Part shown: positions 33,958 through 46,671 of the stretch, in pieces
Position numbering within the stretch: the stretch's first letter is position 1
Layout of the letters: each line of letters starts with the position of its first letter
From: Corythoichthys intestinalis
Lineage: Eukaryota; Chordata; Actinopteri; Syngnathiformes; Syngnathidae
Length of the DNA: 64,000 bases
Reading direction: 5' to 3'
NCBI RefSeq assembly: GCF_030265065.1
Contig: NC_080407.1
Coordinates: 42,329,666-42,393,665 of the forward strand
Program-made: the position numbers and the translations under genes
The notes under the pieces: generated by a model
The model's database searches: none
What the model was told of the DNA's origin: nothing
The model's input: only the letters and a program-made list of their open reading frames with translations

Positions 33958-34484
33958 CAGAGGGGTCGCGTCCCATTAGGCAAACCAGGCAATTGCCTAG
34001 GGCCCCCAGAGGGCCAACAGATTTAGCAAACGCAGCTTTACTGCACTGTCGGAGCGACAAGTGCGACAGTGCCAGTGAAAGCCTTGTGTCTGAGTTCCCT
34101 GACGGGGCCCCTTCACTCGCTCTACACCCCCCCCCCCCTCCCTCACGTGACCAAGACTGAGCGGAGAGTTGGCTTTTTCTTAATTGGCGTATATCCAAAT
34201 TTAAGAGAAGTTATCCTTCTGGAAGCGACAAAACAAGGGGAAAAAAGCAGAAGAGAAGAAAAGGAAGCAAGACAGCGGTGAGTGTACTATGTAACTGTAG
34301 TTTTGTGTTCTAATGTAGTAGAACCCGGGCACTTTGAGTGTCCTAAAAAGCGATTTATGAGACCGAAGTGTTATTATACTTTTATTAAATATGCTATTGC
34401 TCCAAGTCCAACTATCCCCCTTACTTGCACACGCTTGAATGGCCCCATGTTGCTTGTTCCCTGGGGACCCTTGGTACGCCTCTG
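33958..34484. mobile_element. Nested hAT-like element, second copy of the 12.7-kb family
   Basis: Ends CAGAGGGGTCGCGTCCC and GGACCCTTGGTACGCCTCTG are flanked by GCTCTAAC and GCAATAAC (6 of 8). It lies in family P copy 3 and is noncoding. Confidence 0.6.
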
Positions 34485-35224
34485 GCAATAACAAAAAAAA
34501 AAAAAAGATCTTATGTTGGTCTTTACAGGGAGCAGCTGGATTCAGCCATGTTTGACGAGTTATGGCATATTCACTAATATGTATCCACCCAAGTCAATAA
34601 AACTAAATATTAAACTAAACACTTTCAAAACAAATCATTACAACGTCACTCTAATTTGAGTCGAAACTGTTTTTCTAATCAAATTACTCGAGTTAATCGA
34701 TTAATCATTGCAGCACTACTTAAAATCAACAGGTAAATCCACAGGACTGTCAACAACCATGTGGAAAATTAAATTCCTTTAGTCGAACCCGACAAAACAA
34801 ATATTGCACGGGTATTTTGCACTCAAATGTTTTTAAAAATGAATGATATGAAAAAGTGTTATATTAAAAAAAATCCTGTTTCCAGTTGAGGGTGTTCAAG
34901 TGTAATCACGTGAGCAATGCAGGAGAAGCGGTAATGAAACGAATGACTTTTCCAATCGATTTGTACACAACGGCCCGACTGCACATCGTATCGACACCGC
35001 AATTCGGTGTCACACGTAACACATTCAGACTGCTATACGAATATGATTGTTTTTTAAATTTTTTGGGGCGCAGTATTTCCTGACTGGTGAGTTCGTACTG
35101 CTTGGAATTCCACGCACATGCATGCAGTATCCAAGGAAAAGCAGGCAGAGGGGGGCAAGTAGGGTGCTCTGGCCTTCGCCAGTGAGTCCAGTAGGCTCCT
35201 CCAGTTGGCTCGACGCGGACAACT

Positions 35225-35336
35225 GGGAGGGGCGGGGCTAGAGCGCCTCGATCCCGCAGCCGCGTCGTCTTTTCATCGCTAAAGCGTCCACCATCCGCGA
35301 CCTCCACCATCCGCAAATAGCGAGTCTCATCTTTTG
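35225..35336 (+). promoter_or_regulatory. Candidate hisat-like promoter and noncoding first exon
   Basis: A GC-rich patch with an Sp1-type GGGGCGGGGC (about 35229-35238) is followed by a plausible exon ending at a donor, CTTTTG|GTAAGT (exon end about 35336). The hisat-like coding exon at 45139 has an acceptor (CTCCGGCCAG) just before its ATG, so an upstream noncoding exon is expected. The resulting intron of about 9.8 kb is mostly the transposon block at 35860-45053. Confidence 0.4.
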
Positions 35337-37270
35337 GTAAGTCCGTTTTGCCTCATCGGCTCCGGGATGAATCCGATGACGCCCGGCGGCCGAGCGGTGC
35401 TTTCTGTGCGTCCTATTTGCGAGCCGCTTCACTCACTGGATTTGTGCGTATACGTATATGCTGTGGAATCTTTTCGCATCCGCACGCGAGCGGACATGTT
35501 TTTCCGCTCTGACGACATATTTGCAAGGGGGATGTTAGTGGAGGAGCCCCGGTGATGCTGATGCTGATGATGCATCGGTGTGCGTGGTAAAACAACAGGG
35601 TCACGTTTGCGTGAAATTGGCGTTTCGGAACGAAGCGCAAGTGTCAATTCAATTGAACGTGACGTTCAAGTGCTTCCGTCAACTTCAGTGTATGATTAAC
35701 TCATTGACTGCCATTGAGGGTGTTAAAAAAAATAGCTGTTTTTACATTGACCACAACGTAACTTCTGTATATTACCACAAAAAAATTAAAGAGACACTGT
35801 AATGTTTTTCCATAAGCAAAAATATCGATTGCCATTGACGGCGATATTTAGACTAGGAGCAAGGGCGTAGATTTGGTCTCAACATTGGTAGGGATGATAT
35901 AACAGCATAACCTGCATGTACACTTTTTGCTGGGGATGGGACATTTACAGTGGGGCAAATAAGTATTTAGTCAACCACCAATTGTGCAAGTTCTCCTTCT
36001 TGAAAAGATTAGAGAGGCCTGTAATTGTCAACATGGGTAAACCTCAACCATGAGAGACAGAATGTGGGGAAAAAAACAAAATCACATTGCTTGATTTTAA
36101 AATAATTTATTTCCAAATTAGAGTGGAAAATAAGTATTTGGTCACCTACAAATAAGCAAGATTTCTGGCTGTCAAAGAGGTGTAAGGTCTTCGGGCCCAA
36201 GTACACCAGATGCATGATCGTTGCGGTTCCGGTCCGGTTCAGTGTTGACTGTGTGCCACGCAGTACGTCAAAAACAAGCAAATCATACCGGCTGCGCACG
36301 GCTGCGGTCCGCCAACTCCATCCCCTCGTGAGCTCTCGCGTGATCGCGCGCGATAATGTGCATTTAAAACAACGACAAACACATGGAGTCTGTACTCATC
36401 AGAGAAGCATTTCCTTGCATGTAGATATTGTAATGTTTGCTAAGCGGAAGTTTGGCTGCGAAAACAACACACGAGCTTCAACGCCTTTTTGCTCTTTTTC
36501 TTTATTAGCTTGCCGCCACCTAACCAATGCAAAAACAACAACTATATACACTGACGCCATCTAGTACACCAATCGGAGCGTCGCGCTGGTGCACCAGCAT
36601 ACCAATGACAGCCCCGCGTTGGTGCATAAATTAACCCACCGATGACAGCCCCGGCAACACTACAATATTTGAGTTGTGTCTGTCTCGTAATTCCAGATTG
36701 ACTGCATCATGTTGAGATCAGGGCTCCGTGTGTGGGGGGAAGGGGGGCTATTATGCCCTTGGTTGTGTCGGTGGGTTTATATCTTTGTGCACATTTAAAA
36801 TTTATGGCACATAACATCTCATAGAGCTGTTATAAACAACTGTTAAATAATCTGTAATATTTATAAAATTGATTGCGAATTCTATACTACACGAACTAAA
36901 AAACAGCGTACTTGGAATTGGTATCTCAACACTGCAGATTCCTTGTTTTTTCTATGAAGAGTCAAATGAAATTTAGGAAAGAAAGAGAAACGTCTTGAAT
37001 AGACCACCAGGTCGAAATTGGGGGTGTTTCTTTCTTCTCTTTCGTACTTTTCCTCCTCGACTCTGTATACAAACCGACATTGTGTGTGCGCCGGGCACAA
37101 GAATTTCTGCAGTGGAACCACTTCCAGATACGCTGCTTTTTTTTTTTTTTTCGCTAAAATTTGTCAGCACGCCGTGTGTTTGATATCATTGCCAGAAAAA
37201 CACACATAATAGGACACCTTGCAGCTTCGCTTTTAATGCTGTCCTTATGATAACGATCTGCTGCATCGTA

Positions 37271-38900
37271 CAGTGCCTTGCAAAAGTATTCGGCCCACTT
37301 GAATCTTGCAACCTTTCGCCACATTTCAGGCTTCATACATAAAGATATGAAATTTAATTTTTTTGTCAAGAATCAACAACAAGTGGGACACAATCGTGAA
37401 GTGGAACAACATTTATTGGATAATTTAAACTTTTTTAACAAATAAAAAACTGAAAAGTGGGGCGTGCAATATTATTCGGCCCCTTTACTTTCAGTGCAGC
37501 AAACTCACTCCAGAAGTTCAGTGAGGATCTCTGAATGATCCAATGTTGTCCTAAATGACCGATGATGATAAATAGAATCCACCTGTGTGTAATCAAGTCT
37601 CCGTATAAATGCACCTGCTCTGTGATAGTCTCAGGGTTCTGTTTAAAGTGCGGAGAGCATTATGAAAACCAAGGAACACACCAGGCAGGTCCGAGATACT
37701 GTTGTGGAGAAGTTTAAAGCCGGATTTGGATACAAAAAGATTTCCCAAGCTTTAAACATCTCAAGGAGCACTGTGCAAGCCATCATATTGAAATGGAAGG
37801 AGCATCAGACCACTGGAAATCTACCAAGACCCGGCCGTCCTTCCAAACTTTCTTCTCAAACAAGGAGAAAACTGATCAGAGATGCAGCCAAGAGGCCCAT
37901 GATCACTCTGGATGAACTGCAGAGATCTACAGCTGAGGCGGGAGAGTCTGTCCATAGGACAACAATCAGTCGTACACTGCACAAATCTGGCCTTTATGGA
38001 AGAGTGGTAAGAAGAAAGCCATTTCTCAAAGATATCCATAAAAAGTCTCGTTTAAAGTTTGCCACAAGCCACCTGGGAGACACACCAAACATGTGGAAGG
38101 AGGTGCTCTGGTCAGATGAAACCAAAATTGAACTTTTTGGCCACAATGCAAAACGATATGTTTGGCGTAAAAGCAACACAGCTCATCACCCTGAACACAC
38201 CATCCCCACTGTCAAACATGGTGGTGGCAGCATCATGGTTTGGGCCTGCTTTTCTTCAGCAGGGACAGGGAAGATGGTTCAAATTGGCGGGAAGATGGAT
38301 GCAGCCAAATACAGGAACATTCTGGAAGAAAACCTGTTGGCATCTGCACAAGACCTGAGACTGGGACGGAGATTTATCTTCCAACAGGACAATGATCCAA
38401 AACATGAAGCCAAATCTACAATGGAATGGTTCAAAAATAAACGTATCCAGGTGTTAGAATGGCCAAGTCAAAGTCCAGACCTGAATCCAATCGAGAATCT
38501 GTGGAAAGAGCTGAAGACTGCTGTTCACAAACACTCTCCATCCAACCTCACTGAGCTCGAGCTGTTTTGCAAGGAAGAATGGGCTAGAATGTCAGTCTCT
38601 CGATGTGCAAAACTGATAGAAACATACCTCAAGCGACTTGCAGCTGTAATTGGAGCAAAAGGTGGCGCTACAAAGTATTAACGCAAGGGGGCCGAATAAT
38701 ATTGCACGCCCCACTTTTCAGTTTTTTATTTGTTAAAAAAGTTTAAATTATCCAATAAATTTTGTTCCACTTCACGATTGTGGCCCACTTGTTGTTGATT
38801 CTATACAAAAAATTTAAATTTTATATCTTTATGTTTGAAGCCTGAAATGTGGCGAAAGGTTGCAAGTTTCAAGGGGGGCGAATACTTTTGCAAGGCACTG
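37271..38900 (+). mobile_element. Tc1-like transposon, structurally intact (1630 bp)
   Basis: Ends CAGTGCCTTGCAAAAGTATT and its complement are flanked by TA. The inverted ends extend about 210 bp inward (to GGCCCC near 37484 and GGGGCC near 38690), a long-TIR layout like Sleeping Beauty-type elements. It contains one uninterrupted 339-aa transposase. It sits inside the Harbinger-like element. Confidence 0.93.
37662..38681 (+). CDS. Tc1-family transposase, full-length open frame
   Basis: 339 aa, about the usual length for Tc1 transposases. The N-terminal paired-like DNA-binding region has two helix-turn-helix parts (GYKKISQALNISRSTVQAI, then a second near 75-110) joined by a GRPSK AT-hook-like motif at about 58-62. 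The DDE catalytic core has all three residues: Asp152 in [11 protein letters not shown], Asp243 in FQQDNDPKH and Glu278 in NPIENLWKE, spaced as DD34E. The glycine-rich box KHGGGSIMVW is present. It should cut and paste its own element at TA sites. No stop or frameshift is seen, unlike every other transposase in the window, so it may be recent. Whether it is expressed is unknown. Confidence 0.95.
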   Translation: MKTKEHTRQVRDTVVEKFKAGFGYKKISQALNISRSTVQAIILKWKEHQTTGNLPRPGRPSKLSSQTRRKLIRDAAKRPMITLDELQRSTAEAGESVHRTTISRTLHKSGLYGRVVRRKPFLKDIHKKSRLKFATSHLGDTPNMWKEVLWSDETKIELFGHNAKRYVWRKSNTAHHPEHTIPTVKHGGGSIMVWACFSSAGTGKMVQIGGKMDAAKYRNILEENLLASAQDLRLGRRFIFQQDNDPKHEAKSTMEWFKNKRIQVLEWPSQSPDLNPIENLWKELKTAVHKHSPSNLTELELFCKEEWARMSVSRCAKLIETYLKRLAAVIGAKGGATKY

Positions 38901-39714
38901 TATATTACTTTCTGACTTTCCACTTTCCACCTCCATGATGAAGCGCTCATCAACCATCTTCGCTCGTGTTTAAACCGTGATTAGACACCTGGGATTTTGA
39001 CCTCAGGCCCAGCTCCGCCCATTTTGTCAGATGCGTGTCCGTCAAAAATAGAAAGTAGCCTATACCATCCGGCGGGCATGCGGCATGCCGGAGGTGGTTC
39101 GCAGTCGATCCGGAGCACTGACGCGGCTGGTATACGTTGAACAATAGGATATGATGGGAACGGATTGGCTCCGGGGCTATTTTTTACCAGAATCTGACTG
39201 GAACCGCAACAATCATGCATCTGGTGTACTTGGGCCCTTCTAGCGAGGCTCCACTCGTTACCTGTATTAATGGCACCTGTTTTAACTCATTATCGGTATA
39301 AAAGACACCCGTCCACAATGTCAGTCAGTCACACTCCAAACTCCACTCTGACCAAGACCAAAGAGCTGTCGAAGGACACCAGAGACAAAATTGTAGACCT
39401 GCACCAGGCTGGGAAGACTGAATCTGCAATAGGTAAAACGCTTGGTGTAAAGAAATCAACAGTGGGAGCAATTATTAGAAAATGGAAGACATACAAGACC
39501 ACTGATAATCTCCGTCGATCTGGGGCTCCATGCAAGATCTCACCCCATGGCGTCAAAATGATAAGAACGGTGAGCAAAATTCCCAGAACCACACGGGGGG
39601 ACCTAGTGAATGACCTACAGAGAGGTGGGACCACAGTAACAAAGGCTACTATCAGTAACACAATGCTCCGCCACGGACTCGAATTCTGCACTGCCAGACT
39701 TGTCCCCCTGCTGA

Positions 39715-40071
<357 letters not shown>

Positions 40072-41769
40072 TGAAAGTCCTTGTTGCCCAACGACAGCCC
40101 CAAAACATCACTGCTCTAGAGGAGATCTGCATGGAGGGAAGGGCCAAAATACCAGCAACAGTGTGTGAAAAGCTTGTGAAGAGTTACAGAAACTGTTTGG
40201 CCTCCGTTATTGCCAACAAAGGGTACATAACAAAGTATCGAGATGAACTTTTGGTCAATCAAACAATGTGATTTTCTGTTTTTTTCCACATTCTGTCTCT
40301 CATGGTTGAGGTTTACTCATGTTGACAATTACAGACCTCTCTAATATTTTCAAGTGGGAGAACTTGCACAATTAGTGGTTGACTAAATACTTATTTGCCC
40401 CACTGTATAAGACCAAACAGACTGGGTGAACAGGGATCAGGGCTACATTTCTTAACAATTTGAACATATTTAATTGATAGGCTTAATGATCAATGCAAAA
40501 TAAATCTGTATTGACTTATACTAACTTTCATGTGTATTGGTTCAGGTGATACACTGTTCGATTTAAACCTTTGTTTTCAAAAACTACAAAAGCAACATTT
40601 AGAAAACTTCCCAAAAAATGTCTGGATTTCATTAGCAAATTCAAATTGCAATATTTGAACACAAATTAAATTAACATTTACAAGAAATATAAACTTGTTA
40701 ATAATCAATTAACTATCTACAAGGGGTTAATCCTTAGTTCACTAAAAATCTTACAGTTTAATTAACCTTAATTAACCTCCATACAGGAGGATATTTCTCT
40801 CAAAGCAGCTTCCTCTTTGAGTTCGAGAAATTCACACCGATTAATGTTACGCTAACTCTGATGTCGGTCGGATTTTCAGTAACAAAATTAGTGGTGTGTT
40901 CCCCACCTCCACAACATTGACGTATTTTTACATTACTTACAGTGGCTGCTGCTGCTGCTGGCTGAAAAAAAACAACTTCTAATATCCCTCGTCTTCGATG
41001 GGGGCAGAGGAGGCGGCATGTTATACCGTATTGGCCTGAATATAAGACGGCCCTGATTATAAGACAACCCCCTCTTTTTCAAGACTCAAGTTTGAAAAAA
41101 AGACTTTTTGAACACCAAATTAATTTTTATACAGAAAATAATTGCAGTACATCCGAAACAAATAATTATAACAATATATTTGAGAGAAAAAGCATTTTAT
41201 TTGGCCTCATTCAAATCTTAATATCTGAACATTCAAGTATGTAAACTAAAGTGCAATCACATTCGTAATTGAATGGCTTCTGGTTTTTGAAATTATTATA
41301 TAATATAAAATTGTAATCAAACCAATCTATTGTGATAAAACAACAAAATTGCAATAACTGCATTAACCATCAAAGTGAAGTCTAACTGTAACTGTAGTCT
41401 TGAAACAAATCTGAATAAGGAAAAACATTGCAATAAAATAATGCAAACTGGTTAAACTTGAGTAGCTGAGATCTGTCATGACAGAACATCGCTTCAATGA
41501 TATTTTGCACCATCTAGCGTCGTGAATGGATATAATGTCTAGACTGCGAATATAAGACGACTAGGCAAGCGAATCAAGAACCGGTTCCTATCAAGAACCG
41601 GATCCGAGTGTTTCAATTCCATGGAATCGTTTGGCAGTTTGTCTAACGATTCTCATATCAATTCCAACCAGCAGGAATTACATCACGTAACTTCTGTGTT
41701 CTCCACTGCTGTAGACACTATAAGTCCAGAAAGATCACGTATCTTTCCTGAAAGAGCAGACACCCTTAT

Positions 41770-42920
41770 TTTTCTGCAAAAGAATTGTTAATCGATTAAT
41801 TTGAGTATTCGATTAGAAACAAATATTCAAAGTAAATTTTATTGCTTCGAGTATTCGTTTAATTATAGTGGCGTTGTAATGGTTTATTTTTAAAGTGTTT
41901 GCATTTAGTTTTATTGATTAGGGTGGATACACTGCCCTCTGGTCTGCCTCATTTCACATGGAAAAATCCAACTGCTCCCTGTTAAGACCAACGTAAGCTT
42001 GTTAAGACCAAGGTAAGCTAAGTTTTTGTTTTAGCTCATGTTTTTTTTTAAGGCTGTCAAAATTATCGCGTTAACGTGCGGTAATTAATGTTTTTAATTA
42101 ATCACGTTAAAATATTTGACGCAATTAACGCACACGCCCCGCCCAAACAGATTAAAATGACAGCACAGTCCAATGTTACTTGTTACTTGTGTTTTTTGGA
42201 GTTTTGTCGCCCTCTGCTGGCGCTTGGGTGCGACTGATTTTATGGGCCTAAGCACCCATTAGCTTTGTGTAATTATTGACATCAACAATGGCGGGCTACT
42301 AGTTTATTTTTTGATAGAAAATTTAACAAATTTTGTTAAAACAAAAACATTAGGAGGGGTTTTAATATAACATTTCTATAACTTGTACTAACATTTATCT
42401 TTTAAGAACTACAAGTCTTTCTATCTATGGATCGCTTTAACAGAATGTTATTAATGTTAATGCCATCTTGTTGATTTATCGTTTTAATAAACAAATACAG
42501 TACTTATGTACCGTATGTTGAATGTATATATCCATCTTGTGTCTTATCTTTCCATTCCAACAATAATTTACAGAAAAATATGGCATATTTTAGAGATGGT
42601 TTGAATTGCGATTAATTATGATTAATTTTTAAGCTGTAATTAACTTGATTAAAAATTGTAATCGTTTGACAGCCCTAGTTTAGCCGTTTTTTGTGGGAAT
42701 GTGTCTGAACCATTTGTTAAAATTTGTTAAAAACATTAGTATTTTACAGCAATTAAGCTAGCGGACATTTGCTATTTTAGTTAGCCTCATTATTTAATAC
42801 TGTTTGAGGCTCAGCTCAGGTAGTTTAATTTTTCATGTTCCTTATCCGATTACTAAATTATTCAAACTAACTAGTTCATCGATTAATCGACTACTAAAAT
42901 AATCGATAGCTGCAGCCCTA
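41770..42920. mobile_element. hAT-like element, family P copy 4, with nested family B
   Basis: The left part has GTTAATCGATTAATTTGAG; the right end is AATCGATAGCTGCAGCCCTA. A family B element interrupts it at 42049-42677. Confidence 0.6.
42049..42677. mobile_element. hAT-like element, family B copy
   Basis: Ends TAAGGCTGTCAAAATTATCG and GTTTGACAGCCCTA. The interior closely matches 7148-7852 (GCGCCCTCTGCTGGCGCTTG-type segment, then ACTTGTACTAACATTTATC). Confidence 0.75.
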
Positions 42921-43069
42921 CTTCTGATTAAAAAAACTTGATGCTAATTAAAATGTTCTTCTTTTTATCCAAATTAAAATCGAGAAGAGAATCGATAAAG
43001 AATCGAATCATTAAGCAATATCAATAATGGAATTGGAATCGTAAAAATCGTATCAATTCGCATTCAAAC

Positions 43070-43545
43070 AATAATTTACAGAAAAATATGGCATATTTTA
43101 TTGATGGTTTGAATTGCGATTAATTATGATTAATTACGATTAATTAATTTTTAAGCTGTAATTAACTCGATTAAAAATTTTAATCGTTTGACAGCCCTAG
43201 TTTTTTTATGCATTCATAATTTAGTTTATAGGCATATTTAGCAGTTTTTTGTGGGAATGTGTCTGATCCATTTGTTAAGAGCATTGTAAATTAAAAAAAA
43301 AAAAGAAAAAAAAACCATTAGTATTTTATAGCAATTAAGCTAGCGGACTTTTGCTATTTTAGTTAGCCTCATTTTTTTAATACTGTTTGAGGCTCAGCTC
43401 AGGTATTTCAATTCTTCATGTTCCTTATCCGATGACTAGATTATTCGAACTAACTAGTTCATCGATTAATCGACTACTAAAATAATCAATAGCTGCAGCC
43501 CTACTTCTGATTAAAAAAACTTGATGCCAATTAAAATGTTCTTTG
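43070..43545. repeat. Partial duplication of 42580-42960
   Basis: The order of landmarks (CAGAAAAATATGGCATATTTT, GACAGCCCTAG, GTTTGAGGCTCAGCTCAGG, AGCTGCAGCCCTACTTCTG, AAAATGTTCTT) repeats that of 42580-42960. The block therefore carries the junction between family B, family P and the second-level element a second time. Confidence 0.75.
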
Positions 43546-43551
43546 GAGATG

Positions 43552-43620
43552 TCCCGATCCCGATCACGTCATTTTCAAAGTATCGGAATTGGCAAAAAAA
43601 TATCGGCCATGCTTTTTTTT

Positions 43621-43658
<38 letters not shown>

Positions 43659-44532
43659 TTTTAATTAAATTGTTTTCTAATTGCATTTAATGTTACAGAC
43701 ATAATATGTTACACTCATCCAGAGTCTTTAGTTTAGGCTTAAGGTAGGGTTATCAAATTTATCCCAATAACGGCGGTAATTAATTTTTAAAAAATGTATC
43801 ACGTTAATTATTTAACACAATTAATGCATGCGTTGCACGACCCACTCACGCATTGTCGCGCTCAATCTGTAATGGCGCCGTTTGACCCATTTAGAGAGAT
43901 AAAAGGCAGCGTAAAATGAGTGAACTTTGGCAGCCTTTGGAGCCTTTTTTTAATAGGCCAAAGCCTTACAATCCATTTCCCTACGAGTAGAAATATCATG
44001 GGAAGCAATGTGGGGAAGCAAGGTAGCAACTGATCTTTTTCTTAACAACTTATGTTATTTCCCAACGCAGAGAAGATATATCAATTGGTAACACTAGGCA
44101 GTCATGGTTCCTCTTCCCATCATGCATTTGGGTTGAATGGCTGCAGTATCATTTACTGAAAGCTCAACAAATACACTAGATGGCAATATTTAGTCACAAT
44201 ATACAAAGTCACAAGTCTTTCTATCCGTGGATCCCTCTCACAGAAAGAATGTTAATAATGTAAATGCCATCTTGAGGATTTATTGTCATAATAAACAAAT
44301 ACAGGACTTATGTACTGTATGTTGAATGTATATATTCGTCCGAGTTTTATTCATTTTTTTCTTGATGCATTGCCAAAATGTATATGATCGGGAAAAATTG
44401 TCGGGAATGATTGGAATTGAATCGGGAGCAAAAAAAAGCAATCGGATCGGGAAATATCGGGATCGGCAGATACTCAAACTAAAACGATCGGGATCGGATC
44501 GGGAGCAAAAAAACATGATCGGAACAACCCTA
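43552..44532. mobile_element. TIR element rich in GATCGGGA motifs
   Basis: Left GATGTCCCGATCCCGATCA, right GATCGGGAGC then CATGATCGGAACAACCC. A (TA)n run lies at 43625-43660. It contains a related family B form at 43747-44345 (GTAGGGTTATCAAATTTATC, GATCCCTCTCACAGAAAG). Confidence 0.5.
43747..44345. mobile_element. Family B-related element, second subfamily
   Basis: It shares an interior with 60431-62536: ATACACTAGATGGCAATATT, the CAAGTCTTTCTATCCGTGG box and ACTGTATGTTGAATGTATAT. The left end GTAGGGTTATCAAA is diverged, and the right end is not clean. Confidence 0.5.
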
Positions 44533-45138
44533 ATGTTCTTCTTTTTACCCAAATTAGAATCGATAAGAGAATCGATAAAGAATTGAATCAAATAAGCAAT
44601 ATCAATAATGGAATCGGAATCGTAAGAATCGTATCAATTCCCATCCCTAAAGACGACCCCCTCTTTTTCAGTCTTATTTTAATGCAAAAAACCCTGTCTT
44701 ATATTCGGGCCAATACGGTATTTCAATCGGGCTGTGAATGTGTGTGTATGTGTGTGAGTGGGGGGGGTTTGAAGTCATCAGCCAATCAAATGTGCGTTTG
44801 AGGGAAAAAAATGGACTGGCACATTCAGCGAGTGAAAAAGGGTCAATGTAAGTCTGAACATCATGAAAGTACTGTAATTCACTTAATATTGGTCCGGTCA
44901 ATTCTATCCTTACTGCATATGACAAGACCTATATAACTGAAGTCATTATATAATGCAAATAAGGTTGCTTCAAAGTTGGTGGGGATAATTTCAGCATCCT
45001 GAAAAGTTGGTAGTGTTATGTTCCTACCGTCCCAATGCAAACCTACGCCCTTGACCAGGAGGGACTATCACTGTCACCTCGCCTAACACTCACTCGGAGG
45101 CGTTTTCCTCCGCTTTGTCTCCGGCCAGTTGTTTCACC

Positions 45139-46332
45139 ATGAAGATTAACAGCAGCCTGAGTGCACCGCAGCTACCCGAGTCCTTGTCCCAAGACGGCCT
45201 TCAGTTCAGCGTGGCCACCGAGGAGGACTTTGATGACATCATGGCCATAAGTCAGGACATCTACGGGGGTCTGGACTACCTGCCCACCAGGTACAGCAGC
45301 TGGCTGCAGGAAAGCAACCGCACCGTCATCCTGGCCCGCAAGGAGGGAAAAGTGGTACGTGTGTTTAAGTTTACTCAAATACTGTACAAATTGTGCCGCA
45401 CCAAATTTACGATTGACCCGACAGATTGCTCTCGAGTCGGTCTGCGTGATCGACGAAGGCGAAACCATGCTAGTGGAGGGTCTCCGCGTGGCCCCACAGG
45501 AAAGGGGGAAGGGCGTGGCAGGGGTCCTGCTGCGATTTTGCTCTGAGCTGGTCAAGTCCAAACACCCTGAGGTGAAAGTCAGTCGCCTGACCCGTGATGA
45601 TCCGCTGGGGTCCAAGGACTTCCAGAAGTATCGCGTGATCACCAAGCAGGTACGGCGGGTCCCGATTCGAACCGTCCGGATCGGGTGCGAGCTCGGCTTT
45701 CCTCCTTGCAGGGTATCCTACTTGTGCGCTTCCGAGCCGAGGACCTGAAGCGCCGACTTTCTGACATTAGCGGCGGAGAAACATGTCCAAATTCGGCATC
45801 ATTCCCCATACGTCTGGACCACAATGCCGTCCGTCGGCTCTTTCTGACCAGCGACCTGATGCGGGGGGTGCTCCCCAACTCCACCATCATTCAAGACTGG
45901 CAGCCCTTTAAGCCCGTGCCGGGTAACATGGCCATTCTGATGAAGAAAGACATCGACTGGATGGTGGACGACGCCTCCAAGCCCAGTGTGGGAAGCCTGT
46001 GTACCTTCCCCTTCAGGGTCCCCATCGGAGAAGACTGGTACGCAGGGAGCGCCGTATCAAATCCTCCTTTGAAAATTACTGACAACCGCTCGTTTCCCGA
46101 CAGGTACTACCTGAACATCGACATGTTCGGCAAAGATCTTGATCTAGTTCGCCAGCAGTTCCTGAGCCACCTGCAGCGCCACACGGCCACCTTGAAGGGT
46201 CACGTCATGTGCCAGATGTTCCTAGACCCGCCCCTTTGGAAGCCCATGGCCGACTTTTGTCGCCAAGCCCTTTGCGTGGAGCTCGTCAAAGAGTACACGG
46301 AGCAATGCGTGGTGGAATCTGACGTCATGTAG
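45139..46332 (+). CDS. hisat: GNAT N-acetyltransferase, NAT16 / histidine N-acetyltransferase-like
   Basis: Four coding exons: 45139-45354, 45425-45649, 45712-46037 and 46104-46332. Phases agree and the protein is 331 aa. I start at MKINSSLSAPQLPESL; an in-frame ATG-like start 24 bp upstream would precede the likely splice acceptor. The GNAT acetyl-CoA loop is RVAPQERGKGVAG (QERGKG at about 97-102). The order of blocks (IYGGLDYLPTRY, SRLTRDDPLG, KYRVITKQGILLVRF, STIIQDWQPFKP, YYLNIDMFGKD, LVKEYTEQCVVESDV) is that of vertebrate NAT16 and fish histidine N-acetyltransferase. In fish that enzyme makes N-acetylhistidine from histidine and acetyl-CoA, mainly in brain and lens. The histidine substrate is inferred from family resemblance, so NAT16-like is the safer name. 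A 5' noncoding exon is likely near 35.3 kb. Confidence 0.9.
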
Positions 46333-46671
46333 CCCAAGGACCGAGTCTACTTCGGACACCAAACCTACCAACTCTACTAGAAAAGCACCAACAATCTACG
46401 CCCCATTGTTAGACTCGAATACTTAGTGTAAGCAGTATTTCATGTATTTTTTCTTAGCGAGTAGATGACCAAGCAGGTGATTGTTTTTTTTTGTCATATT
46501 CTAGAACAACCCTATGAGCACTTTGTTTCCGCAGAGACCTGCTCATACAGATACGCGCAGAACTTTTAAGGCACTTTAAATTCACCATCAAGAGAATTAT
46601 GACAACTACCGTATTTTCTGGACTATCAATGCAATTTGTATTCCAGAGAGACAGCGAGAACCAAAAGTGGT

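Larger units (their letters stand above)
31480..34718. mobile_element. hAT-like element, family P copy 3, heavily interrupted
   Basis: The right end is GATTAATCATTGCAGCACTA. The left part (about 31500-31539) and the continuation after 33482 (GATTAGTTAGTTCGAATAATC) match family P copy 2 across a nested family A element. The exact left border is unclear. Confidence 0.5.
36193..39237. mobile_element. PIF/Harbinger-like non-autonomous element
   Basis: Ends GGGCCCAAGTACACCAGATG and its complement are flanked by TTC on both sides (36190-36192 and 39238-39240), a 3-bp target repeat as in PIF/Harbinger. No transposase frame is visible outside the Tc1-like element nested at 37271-38900. Without that insert it is about 1.4 kb. 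The superfamily call rests on the ends and target length. Confidence 0.6.
41570..44648. mobile_element. Second-level element with AATCG-rich ends
   Basis: The left part is rich in GAACCGGTTCC and GATTCTCATATCAATTCC. The right part has AATCGATAAAGAATTGAATC and CGTATCAATTCCCATCCCTA. It is interrupted by the family P element and by an element at 43552-44532. The superfamily is not assigned, and the borders are approximate. Confidence 0.4.
41025..44720. mobile_element. TIR element (CCGTATTGGCC ends) holding a multi-level nest
   Basis: Left end ACCGTATTGGCCTGAATATA, right end ATTCGGGCCAATACGGTA. The left 540 bp match the element at 9281-9906 in reverse. At about 41565 it is broken by further elements, and it resumes at about 44650 (GACGACCCCCTCTTTTTCAG). 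Confidence 0.65.

Noticed and set aside
45115-45138. Earlier start for the acetyltransferase
   Set aside because: The in-frame codons precede a likely splice acceptor, and the family starts at MKI-type sequence, so the later ATG is preferred.
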